A stretch of DNA of 64,000 nt, taken from assembly GCA_947479455.1 (NCBI GenBank), contig CANJZE010000005.1:103879-167878 (forward strand), in the 5' to 3' direction. This DNA is from Bacteroidota bacterium. Its GTDB lineage: Bacteria > Bacteroidota > Bacteroidia > Chitinophagales > LD1. The number at the start of each line of letters is the position of its first letter. Position 1 is the first letter of the stretch. This document shows positions 38,506-47,429 of the stretch, piece by piece. The position numbers and the translations under genes were made by a program. Under the pieces are notes generated by a model. The model did no database searches and was not told the DNA's origin. It worked only from the letters and a program-made list of their open reading frames with translations.

Positions 38506-41295
38506 TTATTTTACTACTAATTTCTTGCTACAAGCTTGCCCATCAATAACCAATCGCACATTGTAAATTCCTGCGGCAAGGTTGGCTACTTTAATTTCTT
38601 CGTAAAGCATTTCGCTTTTCAGCCAAAAGTTTTTGCGGTAAACAAGTTGCCCGAGAGCGTTATAAAGTTCTACCAATAACCGGCTAGCATTTCGAGTTTC
38701 AGCGCTAATCACAAAAGTTCCGTCAGTAGGATTTGGATACAGAGTTAGATTCGAAAGCTCGCTTTCATCAAGGCCGGTGAAACATATTAAGTAGTGGTCG
38801 CTACTTTGGTAAGTACAATTCCCTAGGGCTATTGAAACGTAGTAATATCCATTTTGTGTAGCCGTGTAGAAACGCGAAGTAGCATTTAAAATAGCGGTTC
38901 CATTTTTAAACCATTGGTAGCTCGCCCCTAAAATTGGTGCTGCTGCTAAATCGCAACCTCCGTTTATTTGCACCGAAGTATCAACGGATGCGCAAGGCAG
39001 TGTTCCAACTTTTCCAAATTGCGTAATGTTTATGGTATCGCTCTCCACAAATAGCGTACATCGTTTTGTAAAAGTATCATTGGTTGCAGGAATAATAACG
39101 GTAAAACTGTCGGTGCCTGTACCGCTAGTAGGAACAACACTAAGCCATGAACAGTCATTCAAGTTCACATTCCAATTACAAAATGCCGGACATGAAATCA
39201 AAATTGAACTTGTCGAACCATTGCTATCGGTAGTAAGTATCGATGTGCTCAACTGATAGGTGCAAGCAATGGGCGAAACAATTACACTATCGGTAGCTGT
39301 GCAGTTATGGCTATCGGTAACGGTAACCGTATAAATAGTTGTGTCAATAGCATTTGAAAAAGGGTTGGCTATTGAAGAACTGTCGAGCGTGTTGCTAGGA
39401 TTCCATAAATAAGAATATGGTGCTTGTCCTCCACTTGCCGTTGGATTTCCACCAATGGTAGTTCCCACGCCTGTATTTATTTGGTTAGTTCCGGCATCGG
39501 CAATTGGCGAACTATAAACGAATACGTTCGCATTTGCTGTGGCAGTACAGTTGTTCATCGTTATAGTTACAGTATAGCTTGCATTGGTTGTTGGATTAAC
39601 TGTAATAGCTGAACTGTTCTCACTGGTATTCCATATGTAGGTTCCACCACCACTTGCAGTGAGTGCGACACTTACTCCATTGCAAATAGAAACTGAGTCT
39701 GGAGAAATAGTTGCAATAGGAATTTGATTTACAGTAACATTTTGTGCGCTTGTAGCTGTGCATGCATTTGCATCGGTAGCGGTTACAGAGTATGTTCCTG
39801 AAGTTGTTCCAGAAATAGTAGCGCCAGTGCTTGCACCCGATGGCGTATTCCAACTATACGCACATCCGGTGCAACCACTGCTGTGCGCTGATACCGAAAC
39901 AGGATTGCAAGTACCCGTAGTTGAAATTACAGGAGCATTGGGAGCCGCCAAAGGAGAGATACTCACAATTGATGAAGCACTTGCGCCACAACTACTTGTG
40001 GCAGTAACGGTATAAGTTCCGGCAGAAAGATTTTTTGAAGCGCCACTTCCTAAACCATTACTCCATTGAAACATGCAACCTGTGCAATTAGATGCCGCTA
40101 CTACAACAGCTGTAGTGGAACCACTACAAGTCGATAAGCTTCCCGAAAAAGAAATATTGGTTGGCGGTGAACAAGCGGTATGTGTTACACAAATATCAAA
40201 CGTGGGTGTAGTAGGAGCAGAGCCGCTGTAGTTGTATTCAAACACGCGTATGTAATAGGTATTGCCAATCGTCAGATTGTTCCAAGTATTGCTTACCGAA
40301 GTTGGAGCACCCGTAGGGTCGTAACACCCAAGGGCAGTGTTAAACGCACACGCAGTGCGCAACTCAATTACAGCATCAAAATTTGCCGCATAGTTGCTGA
40401 TAGTAACAGTCTCACTTGTTGCTGCTGCAGTAAAAGAGTAGTAAACATCTTTATCATCGGGCGAAGTGCAGGTACATCCCGAGCATTGATTGGCACCATA
40501 AGAACCAGTAGCGCATGAAACCGTTCCGGTTAAGCAATTTCCGTTTGAAGATATTGGTATGCCCGGACAATTATCATTTGCAGGAGCAGTGCAAGGCGCA
40601 GTGCCAATCAGATTGTTGAATTCTGTTGCCGTTCCGTTGTAAACATTCAAATCTACAGCACCTGTTATTCCTGATACAGTTCCTGTCCAAGAATATTGCT
40701 TAAACATCCATGTATTCCACACACCAATATTGGTTGGTGGCGTAGTGGCACTTGTACCCGGATTAGCAATCCATAATCCATACGTGTTTAACGAACTGTT
40801 CAAGTAAGCGGCTATGGACGCGCTGGTATAAATTACAGGAGTTATACCCGTAGCATTTTGCACCGTGGTGAGCCACGTTTGCGCCCACGTTGTTAGCGCT
40901 GCGCTTGTAAAAAAACTGGTTAGTGCGGGTCCTGTTGGAGGGTCTTCTAAATCTAAAACAGGAGGTAAAAATCCAACACCAATAGAAGAACTTGATACCG
41001 CTAAAAAATGATTGGCTTCATCTATTGCCGTGTTACTTTCCGGTCGTGCAAAATGATACACCCCCATTACAACACCTGCGGTAGTGCCACCGCTCATATA
41101 TGCGGTATAATTAGGGTCGTTATAAGTTACTCCTTCAGTTGATTTTACAAAAGCAAATACTTTACCTGCTGCGCTAACTTGTGTCCAGTTAACGGTGCCT
41201 TGATAGTGCGAAACATCTATACCCAAAATAGTTTGGGCAAACAAGCTATAGCTGGGAATAAAAAACACAACAAGAAAGTGTAGATGTTTTTTCAT
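38506..41295 (-). CDS. T9SS-exported GH25 lysozyme with adhesive domains
   Basis: Exported protein of 929 residues. Domains in order: signal peptide (1-20); GH25 muramidase at about 22-225 with GIDVSHYQGTVNW, FVKSTEG, YHFARP and the catalytic LDLED; a Cys-rich pre-peptidase-like domain with DVYYSFTA near 287; three or more PKD/SprB-like repeats; a BACON-like domain near 700-760 (CNWNVNLNDCSWLSV); and a T9SS sorting domain (LYPNPTDGTFVIS, LAAGIYNVRLVIDG). It should cleave peptidoglycan outside the cell, for example of other bacteria. The start codon directly abuts the stop of the upstream gene. Confidence 0.88.
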   Translation of the reverse strand: MKKHLHFLVVFFIPSYSLFAQTILGIDVSHYQGTVNWTQVSAAGKVFAFVKSTEGVTYNDPNYTAYMSGGTTAGVVMGVYHFARPESNTAIDEANHFLAVSSSSIGVGFLPPVLDLEDPPTGPALTSFFTSAALTTWAQTWLTTVQNATGITPVIYTSASIAAYLNSSLNTYGLWIANPGTSATTPPTNIGVWNTWMFKQYSWTGTVSGITGAVDLNVYNGTATEFNNLIGTAPCTAPANDNCPGIPISSNGNCLTGTVSCATGSYGANQCSGCTCTSPDDKDVYYSFTAAATSETVTISNYAANFDAVIELRTACAFNTALGCYDPTGAPTSVSNTWNNLTIGNTYYIRVFEYNYSGSAPTTPTFDICVTHTACSPPTNISFSGSLSTCSGSTTAVVVAASNCTGCMFQWSNGLGSGASKNLSAGTYTVTATSSCGASASSIVSISPLAAPNAPVISTTGTCNPVSVSAHSSGCTGCAYSWNTPSGASTGATISGTTSGTYSVTATDANACTATSAQNVTVNQIPIATISPDSVSICNGVSVALTASGGGTYIWNTSENSSAITVNPTTNASYTVTITMNNCTATANANVFVYSSPIADAGTNQINTGVGTTIGGNPTASGGQAPYSYLWNPSNTLDSSSIANPFSNAIDTTIYTVTVTDSHNCTATDSVIVSPIACTYQLSTSILTTDSNGSTSSILISCPAFCNWNVNLNDCSWLSVVPTSGTGTDSFTVIIPATNDTFTKRCTLFVESDTINITQFGKVGTLPCASVDTSVQINGGCDLAAAPILGASYQWFKNGTAILNATSRFYTATQNGYYYVSIALGNCTYQSSDHYLICFTGLDESELSNLTLYPNPTDGTFVISAETRNASRLLVELYNALGQLVYRKNFWLKSEMLYEEIKVANLAAGIYNVRLVIDGQACSKKLVVK

Positions 41296-41973
41296 TTAAT
41301 CGGTAAACTTAAAACTTGTCAAGAGACGATTGAAATCTGCCCGTTCCGTGTCCACATTAGCCAAAGGCGTTTTAAACTGAATTTGAATTTCGATGGCCTG
41401 TTTCTTGTTTATGAAATCAATAACCTCCAACTTCATAGGCGTTTTCAATTTGTTCCCTCTGCCATCTACTGCCAAAATCATATTTGCTTTTATGGCGTTG
41501 TTACCTGCTACCTCAATTTTTTCTGCATCTTTTGCATACCAACCTTTTTTGGCCTCAAGTTGCGAAACAGCATATTGATATAGTTCCTTCCCTTTCATTA
41601 AATAACAAGCCACCGAAAAAGTTGTTGACGTTTTGCTATCGGTAAAATTAACTTCTACTGAAGTTGTTTCACCAAAACGATTTACTGAAAGCACATCGTC
41701 ATCAACTTTTGTAAACCTATCAGAATACTGAAAGCTGAAACCCAGTTTGGCGTTCGAATACGTTTTTAACTTCGATGGAATAATGCTTTTGCGTAGTGCT
41801 GTAATTGCTGTTGTATCAACAGTAGTATGCTTCACTTCATTTTGCAAAGAATGCATGTTTGGTGTCGATGGAATGAGTTTCTCATTCTGTTTCAATTTTC
41901 CCTGCCAAACAAAAAAAGCCAATGTTCCAACGGCAGCAACTATTAAAACAGCGAAAAGAATTTTCTTATTCAT
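41296..41973 (-). CDS. Membrane-anchored protein of unknown function
   Basis: A 225-residue protein with one N-terminal helix (about 4-22) and a beta-rich outer domain after a Gln/Lys-rich linker. The core contains GFSFQYSDRFTKVDDD, then SVEVNFTDSK, which recalls PsbP-like folds. Its TAA is immediately followed by the ATG of the GH25 lysozyme gene, so the two are cotranscribed and probably translationally coupled. It may be an immunity or accessory protein, but that is conjecture. Confidence 0.65.
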   Translation of the reverse strand: MNKKILFAVLIVAAVGTLAFFVWQGKLKQNEKLIPSTPNMHSLQNEVKHTTVDTTAITALRKSIIPSKLKTYSNAKLGFSFQYSDRFTKVDDDVLSVNRFGETTSVEVNFTDSKTSTTFSVACYLMKGKELYQYAVSQLEAKKGWYAKDAEKIEVAGNNAIKANMILAVDGRGNKLKTPMKLEVIDFINKKQAIEIQIQFKTPLANVDTERADFNRLLTSFKFTD

Positions 41974-42098
41974 CTACCACATTTAAGTGAAGTAAAGATA
42001 GAAGCCGTTTTGAAATGCTGTATAAAACAATTCAGCTTTCGGTTGACGATTGCATCAATGAGATAATTAACTCCTGTCAAGTTCAGAGTTTTAAATTT

Positions 42099-42128
42099 TT
42101 TGAATCCATTTGTACATTCTTAGTTTTG
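42099..42128 (+). promoter_or_regulatory. Bacteroidota-type promoter of the WG-repeat gene
   Basis: TTTG at 42099-42102, 18 bases, then TAGTTTTG at 42121-42128, which matches TAnnTTTG. The transcript would begin near 42134, about 20 bases before the ATG at 42155. Confidence 0.65.
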
Positions 42129-42171
42129 ATTCATAAAAACAATAAACATAAAAAATGCATTTAGCCTTATT

Positions 42172-42615
42172 TTGATTTTACTTACAGCATCGCTGTTTGC
42201 ACAAGAAGTAACCAATCAATATGATAAGATTGACAAATTCGATCAGGGAGTTGCCATTATGTGGAAACTTGGAAAGTGCGGTTTAGTATCACAAGATGGT
42301 AAGGAGATTATTAAACCACAGTTCGAAAAAATTTCTCGTTTCGGAAGAGATGGTATTGCCTACACTACTAAGAAAGGTTTGATTGGACTTATCACAATGA
42401 CAGGAAAAGTTATAGTAGATAATATCTACGGTTCCATCAGTCCGTTTAATGGCTTCTATGCCATCACCCGAAAAAATGGTTTAGCCGGCATGATTAATAA
42501 GCAGGGCAAAGTTTTAATCGAAAACCAATACGAAAGTATTCGTGTTGAAAAAGGTGGAATCATTCGCGCGGTAATTGGCGGAAAGGAAGTTATCTTGAAC
42601 TTGAAAGACGAGTGA
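42172..42615 (+). CDS. WG-repeat exported protein, start frameshifted
   Basis: WG-repeat beta protein of about 147 residues: YDKIDKFDQGVAIMW, GLVSQDGKEIIKPQFEKIS, GLIGLITMTGKVIVDNIY, GLAGMINKQGKVLIENQYESI. The open frame can only begin at a TTG (42172), which would split a signal peptide. The well-placed ATG at 42155 reads MHLALF and then stops at TGA. One extra T in the run at 42170-42173 would join the two into a complete signal peptide ending in ASLFAQE. It is either a recent frameshift or a sequence error. Confidence 0.75.
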   Translation: MILLTASLFAQEVTNQYDKIDKFDQGVAIMWKLGKCGLVSQDGKEIIKPQFEKISRFGRDGIAYTTKKGLIGLITMTGKVIVDNIYGSISPFNGFYAITRKNGLAGMINKQGKVLIENQYESIRVEKGGIIRAVIGGKEVILNLKDE

Positions 42616-42635
42616 TTTGTATACTCAAAAAATTT

Positions 42636-42669
42636 AAAAGCCGTTGCGAATATTCGTAGCGGTTTTTTT
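42636..42669. terminator. Bidirectional terminator hairpin
   Basis: AAAAGCCG..CGAATATTCG..GCGGTTTTTTT forms a stem with a CGAA/TTCG tip, an A-rich left flank and seven T on the right. It separates the convergent WG-repeat and glycosyltransferase genes and overlaps the latter's stop codon. Confidence 0.8.
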
Positions 42670-43855
42670 ATGCTTTCGTTTTTTTGTAAACGTGCACAAT
42701 TACATAAGTAAGTATCCAGGTTATAAAAGCAACGATTGCCGCTAACGAAAAACTTCCTATCACATACTGCAAAAAGTTTTTTCCCATCATTTCGGGTTTT
42801 AGGTGTTCACCGAAATTAAAATTCATGGCATTTTTACCGAACCAAATTCCACCTATTTGATAACTGGCAACTACAATAAAAGGAATCATAGGTGGTACAC
42901 TAATATTTGATGCAATAATGGAGAGCCCTTTGTTTAGCTTGAACATCCAAGCAAAAAGAATAACGAACCAAATTTGAAAACCCCAGAAAGGAGTAATGCC
43001 GAAAAAAACTCCCAGCGCCATTGACCACGCTTTAATAGCTGGTGTTTCATGAGAGCGTATTAAATGTTCTTCGAGCAGTTTACGCCAATCGTTTTTTTTT
43101 ATGTGGCGAAAAAAATCGCGGGGCTTTATCCAGGCAAAAGTCCAGAACACTAAAACGGTATTCAGCACACTGATGCGCGAAAAATCTTTGAATGGACGAA
43201 AGTGCGAAATGCGCTCTTCAGCAGGAGGGTAATACACTTTCACAGGTACCGCAATTACATCTAAACCGCTCCATGCACCGCGAACAATCACTTCAATTTC
43301 AAATTCATATTTGTAAGTGAAGAAACGAATGCCCTCCAGTGCTTTTACCGGATACAAACGATAACCCGATTGTGTATCAGGAACAGAAATTCCTGTTTCG
43401 AGCGTAAACCAAAAAGTAGAAAACTTATTTCCGAAACTGCTTTTACCCGGCACCGAACTTTGATTCATGTTGCGCGCACCAATCACAATGGCGTTTCCAT
43501 TTTCCTCTAAAGCATCTAACATAGTCGGCAGGTCATCGGCAAAATGTTGGCCATCTGAATCGAGGGTGATAACATAATCGTATCCATTCTTTACAGCGTA
43601 CTTAAAGCCCTCACGCAAAGCCCAACCTTTACCAGCATTCTTCGGATAAGTATGTAATTTGATTTGCGGAAACTGAGAGAGAATTTCAAGTGTGTTGTCA
43701 GTAGAGCCATCGTTTACTACACAGACATCATCGCTGTATTCCAACACATCTTTTATTACCTGCTCAATTGTGGTGCTGTTGTTGTAGGTAGGAATGAGAA
43801 CACAACAGTTTAGCCGTTTGAAAATTTCCTTGTAATCTTTAGCTGTACTTGTCAT
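42668..43855 (-). CDS. Family 2 glycosyltransferase with DUF2062 domain
   Basis: Residues about 14-230 are a GT-A glycosyltransferase (CVLIPTYNNSTTIEQVI, VVNDGSTDNTLEIL, the metal-binding TLDSDGQHFADD, and DTQSGYRLYP). Residues about 235-390 are a DUF2062 membrane domain (IKAWSMALGVFFGITPFWGF and further helices). This fusion is a regular member of flexirubin and aryl-polyene gene clusters. It may glycosylate a lipid carrier or the pigment lipid. It lies 141 bp downstream of the dehydratase gene, so it may have its own promoter. Confidence 0.88.
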   Translation of the reverse strand: MTSTAKDYKEIFKRLNCCVLIPTYNNSTTIEQVIKDVLEYSDDVCVVNDGSTDNTLEILSQFPQIKLHTYPKNAGKGWALREGFKYAVKNGYDYVITLDSDGQHFADDLPTMLDALEENGNAIVIGARNMNQSSVPGKSSFGNKFSTFWFTLETGISVPDTQSGYRLYPVKALEGIRFFTYKYEFEIEVIVRGAWSGLDVIAVPVKVYYPPAEERISHFRPFKDFSRISVLNTVLVFWTFAWIKPRDFFRHIKKNDWRKLLEEHLIRSHETPAIKAWSMALGVFFGITPFWGFQIWFVILFAWMFKLNKGLSIIASNISVPPMIPFIVVASYQIGGIWFGKNAMNFNFGEHLKPEMMGKNFLQYVIGSFSLAAIVAFITWILTYVIVHVYKKTKA

Positions 43856-43996
43856 TTTAAAATTTAGGCTAAATGGAAAAGTGGAATGTTGGATGAATGT
43901 ATTTAGTCCAACCGTCCATTATTCCATCATTCCAAAAATTTGAAGAGTTAAAAAATGAATTTGAATCCTAAACATAGTTTGGAGTAGATACACTTA

Positions 43997-44359
43997 CTAA
44001 TACAGTTCACCTTTAAATCTGAAAAACATTTCTTCGGCAGTTGAGTAAACAGCATTCACCCATAGGTTTTCACCTTCTTCTTTTTCGATTTTAAATTCCA
44101 GATTGAGTTCGCGGTTCTTTTCAGGATTCAACAGCGCGAGGAATTTAATATGATGTGCCATTTTCAATTCAAGTGAACGATTCATTAACTGACTGAGCGT
44201 TTCCAATAACATTTGTGTTTGGCAAACGCCTGGCACCACCGGTAAATCAGGAAAATGTCCTTTGAATATTTCATGCGCGGGATTGAACTGCACCTTAGCG
44301 CGATACGTTTGCCCCTCTTTACTCGATTCGATAATGTTGTAGAAACTTCCTAAAAGCAT
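43997..44359 (-). CDS. 3-hydroxyacyl-ACP dehydratase-like hotdog protein
   Basis: A 120-residue hotdog-fold protein related to FabZ. It has the catalytic histidine His35 in KGHFPDLPVVPGVCQTQMLLE, with the partner Glu in MLLE. It probably dehydrates beta-hydroxyacyl-ACP to form the double bonds of a polyene or unsaturated chain. The ATG at 44359 is preferred over a start at 44410, because the residues added by the earlier start are encoded by a repeat-like leader. Confidence 0.85.
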   Translation of the reverse strand: MLLGSFYNIIESSKEGQTYRAKVQFNPAHEIFKGHFPDLPVVPGVCQTQMLLETLSQLMNRSLELKMAHHIKFLALLNPEKNRELNLEFKIEKEEGENLWVNAVYSTAEEMFFRFKGELY

Positions 44360-44450
44360 TTTTAAAGTTAATAGTGAATGGTAAATAGTGAATAGGAAAT
44401 GCAAATACAATGGTGGCGAAAAATAAATAACTGAACAATAAAGCAGGAAA

Positions 44451-45080
44451 CTATTTCACGGCAAACAAAGCATCGTCAACGTTGCTGTTTATTACTTTGC
44501 CGGTAAAGGAGAGAATAGTGTTATCGCCCGATGCCTCGTTCATTTCAATGCGCATGGCAGTAAAATCTTTTTTGTCGAGCACCAATACAATCGTGCTCAA
44601 AAAGCTCTTGAGCATTTTTGAAATAGGTTTCAGTTCCACTCTTACTATTGAATTACTTTCTGAAAGACTCACCGTAAAATCTTTACCGTTGAATAAACTT
44701 CCGTTGATAGAACCTACAATGATGTTATTGAGTTGCAGAAACACTTTGCTGCGGTGCATATCCATTTGAGAAGTTTTCTTGTCGTCTTTCATCAGCATCT
44801 TTCCGGTGTTCATTACAATCAGATTCTTTATAGGCACTATATATTCTAAACGCACTTTGCTTTCTTTTTTGAAGTAGAACCTGCCTTTAGAAACCGCTTT
44901 CTCCGAAAGCATACTCATGTTTTTCTCCTGTGCAAAATCGCATTGAATCGTAGAAATCTTGTTTGATGCTTCTACAATTTTCTTTTGAAGTGCAGCAGCA
45001 TCTTTTGCAGCAGTAAAAGTTTGTGCAAATGAATATTGCACAATGCTAATTACGGACAAAAGCGTTAAAATAAAATTCAT
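44451..45080 (-). CDS. LolA-like outer-membrane lipoprotein carrier
   Basis: Periplasmic LolA-fold protein of 209 residues: signal peptide (MNFILTLLSVISIVQYSFAQ), then the half-barrel pattern NKISTIQCDFAQEKNMSML, GRFYFKKESKVRLEYIVP, NLIVMNTGKML. LolA-like proteins are found in aryl-polyene and flexirubin loci and probably carry the lipid product across the periplasm. The TTG one codon upstream is less likely than the ATG at 45080. Confidence 0.85.
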   Translation of the reverse strand: MNFILTLLSVISIVQYSFAQTFTAAKDAAALQKKIVEASNKISTIQCDFAQEKNMSMLSEKAVSKGRFYFKKESKVRLEYIVPIKNLIVMNTGKMLMKDDKKTSQMDMHRSKVFLQLNNIIVGSINGSLFNGKDFTVSLSESNSIVRVELKPISKMLKSFLSTIVLVLDKKDFTAMRIEMNEASGDNTILSFTGKVINSNVDDALFAVK

Positions 45081-45123
45081 CAATTTTGTGTTCTAGTTTA
45101 CTAGGGTATTCATAATACTTAGC

Positions 45124-45285
45124 TTAATCATGAATTAATCCACTTAATGAATACAGGATAGTTATTATGATGGCTATTATAGCTATTGTTTTAGCACTTC
45201 TATCATCATCCTTCCCGATAAAATAGCAGAAAGGAATTATAAAGAAAATAAACATTACTACTCCGAAAATTGTGTCCTGGTGCAT
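45124..45285 (-). CDS. Small two-helix membrane protein, 53 aa
   Basis: Read leftward from ATG at 45285 to TAA at 45124: MHQDTIFGVVMFIFFIIPFC is helix 1, GKDDDRSAKT the polar loop, and AIIAIIITILYSLSGL helix 2. The regular hairpin topology in a gap of almost 400 bp in the lipid locus suggests a real gene, although no homologue is recalled. The rest of the 45081-45476 gap shows nothing clear. Confidence 0.5.
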   Translation of the reverse strand: MHQDTIFGVVMFIFFIIPFCYFIGKDDDRSAKTIAIIAIIITILYSLSGLIHD

Positions 45286-45476
45286 GGTATTTTCGTGTTA
45301 TTTAAGGGTCAAATAAATTATCATTTGTAGTATATTCAATTGTTGAAAATAATCCTAGCTACAATCCTAAAATATGAATGTATAAAAGAATTACATCCAC
45401 CTTAGGGAAGACATCCAAGATTTGTATTTATCCATTTTTATCCCTCTTAACCACGTCATCCGCGTGCCAATGTATT

Positions 45477-46250
45477 TCAATAGTAAGCTTTCGTTTTCAG
45501 TATTTCCTCCAATCCAACAATTTCAAAATCCCTAGCGCGAACTTCTTTAATGAACTCAGAAAGGATGCCAATTGTAAACTTCCCCCAGTCATGAAACAGA
45601 ATAATGTCTCCGTTGCCTAAATTTTTAAGAGATTTTTGGAGAACTTGCGCTGCGCTCTTTGCATTTGTATCATAGGTGCGAATGCTCCAACCAATGCAAT
45701 CGTAATTTCCTTTTTCAATCGCCTTTTTTACCATCGGATTAATTACGCCATAAGGCGGACGAAAGAACTTCGGTTTTTTTCCTGTCGCACGAATAATTTC
45801 ATCATCACATTTCTGCATGTCATTGTACATCGTTTCACTTTTGTTCAACGAAAACCAAAACGTATGCGAATAACTGTGGTTGCCGATAACATGTCCTTCA
45901 TCTACCATTCTCTGGACCAATGCTTCATTCCCTTCTATGTTTTTTCCAATTAAGAAGAATGCGGCCGGAACCTTTTCGCTCTTCAGTAAATCAAGTAAAT
46001 GTGGAGTGAAATCCTTCATTGGTCCGTCATCGAAAGTAATGGCGATGGCGTTACGTGTTTTATCTCCTTTCCAAAGCGAACGAATGAAAAAATCGGATTG
46101 TATGAAGTAAGAGCCGTAAACGAGAACAGATATATATACCAGAAATAAACACACATAATAGCAAATGAGTGTGCGGTTTTCCAAATGAAAGAACAAAGGA
46201 ATAACCAACAGAAGAACAAAAATTAATCTTGTATAACGGGCGTTTAACAT
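45477..46250 (-). CDS. Polysaccharide deacetylase family protein
   Basis: NodB-type deacetylase of 257 residues with two or three N-terminal membrane helices (about 7-22, 27-50). Motifs: AIAITFDDGPMKDFTP near 87, the zinc pair HVIGNHSYSHT near 133, RPPYG near 184, and ILFHDWGKFT near 218. The first Asp, the two His and the last His are all present. It overlaps the upstream chain-length-factor gene by 7 bp, so it belongs to the same operon. It may remove an acetyl group from the lipid product or its sugar. Confidence 0.88.
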   Translation of the reverse strand: MLNARYTRLIFVLLLVIPLFFHLENRTLICYYVCLFLVYISVLVYGSYFIQSDFFIRSLWKGDKTRNAIAITFDDGPMKDFTPHLLDLLKSEKVPAAFFLIGKNIEGNEALVQRMVDEGHVIGNHSYSHTFWFSLNKSETMYNDMQKCDDEIIRATGKKPKFFRPPYGVINPMVKKAIEKGNYDCIGWSIRTYDTNAKSAAQVLQKSLKNLGNGDIILFHDWGKFTIGILSEFIKEVRARDFEIVGLEEILKTKAYY

Positions 46251-47356
46251 GCTTTGAAAAGCATCAGCGAGTGGTTGTGCTTATGCGAGTTGTAAAGTAA
46301 AATATTTTTCGGTGAACGGTTTCTGTTCTCCAGAATTACAGAATCAGGAATCTGTTGCGACTTCATCATCTTGCTCGCTAACCAGAAAGCAAAAGCCGAA
46401 GAAGTCATGTATTCGCCACAAAGATGTTTGTAAGCAATAATGGTTTGGGTGGTGAAAAGATTCTTATTCAAATCAATTCTTGTTGCGTCAGTTTCTTTTG
46501 CTCCGCTGATACCGGTTATTACCACGTCAATATCTTCAAGCGATGAGTTGTTCTCTTTCAGAAAAGAAAGAATGTGATTTCTGATTTCCTCAGTGCTTTC
46601 AGGTTTGTAGAATGTTTTATTGCCAACGAAACTTCCGTAAGTATTCTCGGTTTTCTCTTTTGCTAAAACAAAAAATGCAGCGCCTTCTCCGGCAATTACT
46701 CCGTTGCCTTTTTCTCCATAAATATCTAAGTTGTTGCAAGGTTCACCGCGCAACTCTTTAGTCTTTTTCATTGCAGCATACTTGTAATCGCTTACTTCAT
46801 CATAAGCACCCACAAGTATGTTGTTCATGTTTTCAAGCACCAACAACTGCGCATCCGTCAATGCGCTTTCAAACGAAAAACCTTTATGTGAAAAAGTATT
46901 GTTGTGCGAAAAGCATTTGCAAAGCAGTGCAATATTTGAACTGACTGTGTTATGTGTTGACTGAATAAAAGTAGTCGGGCTTACAATCGTTTCATCTACT
47001 TCAATCAAACTCTTCAAAAATTTTTGCGATACTTCGGGCAAGCCAAGTGCTGTGCCGGTAGAAATTGCACCGGGAACTTCAAGCCCTGCATCGCGCAGTG
47101 CAATCATTCCTGCAGCAGTTCCGTATTTCATCAATCTTCCCATTCTGCGAATAGAACCTGCATCGAAAAACTTCGTGTAATCTGCATCAACACAAGTCAA
47201 ACGGTTGGTGTTATACTCTTTCACTTCTGCTAGAAACTCTGAGTTATCAAAAGTTCGTTGAGGTGAAATACAACCAATGCCGTTGATGAAAAGACCTGCC
47301 CCCAAACCCCCGAAGGGGGCTTTAAAGACAGTTTTATTTTCTTTTTGGTTTGACAT
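46244..47356 (-). CDS. Ketosynthase-like chain length factor
   Basis: Thiolase-fold protein of 370 residues resembling a beta-ketoacyl synthase (INGIGCISPQRT at the start, STGTALGLPEVSQKF, FIQSTHNTVSSNIALL, VIAGEGAAFFVLA, YKHLCGEYMTSSAFAFWLA). The active-site ACSSS segment is replaced by HKGFSFESAL, so the nucleophilic cysteine is missing. It is most likely the partner (KS-beta) of the adjacent ketosynthase. Residues about 11-21 are encoded by a GC-rich palindromic repeat, and the ancestral start may have been near LFINGIG. Confidence 0.82.
   Translation of the reverse strand: MSNQKENKTVFKAPFGGLGAGLFINGIGCISPQRTFDNSEFLAEVKEYNTNRLTCVDADYTKFFDAGSIRRMGRLMKYGTAAGMIALRDAGLEVPGAISTGTALGLPEVSQKFLKSLIEVDETIVSPTTFIQSTHNTVSSNIALLCKCFSHNNTFSHKGFSFESALTDAQLLVLENMNNILVGAYDEVSDYKYAAMKKTKELRGEPCNNLDIYGEKGNGVIAGEGAAFFVLAKEKTENTYGSFVGNKTFYKPESTEEIRNHILSFLKENNSSLEDIDVVITGISGAKETDATRIDLNKNLFTTQTIIAYKHLCGEYMTSSAFAFWLASKMMKSQQIPDSVILENRNRSPKNILLYNSHKHNHSLMLFKAC
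47300..47330. repeat. GC-rich palindromic repeat inside a gene
   Basis: CCCCCGAAGGGGG (47308-47320), with flanking CCCCAAA and CTTTAAAG, lies within the first 20 codons of the chain-length-factor gene. It is read in frame as KAPFGGLGAG. The same core with CTTTAA occurs at 26307-26324. Confidence 0.65.
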
Positions 47357-47429
47357 AATTATTTGGCGAAACTAATCTGTATTTATCCGTGAAATCAATT
47401 GTATTATCTGTGTAATCGTAACAGAGTTT

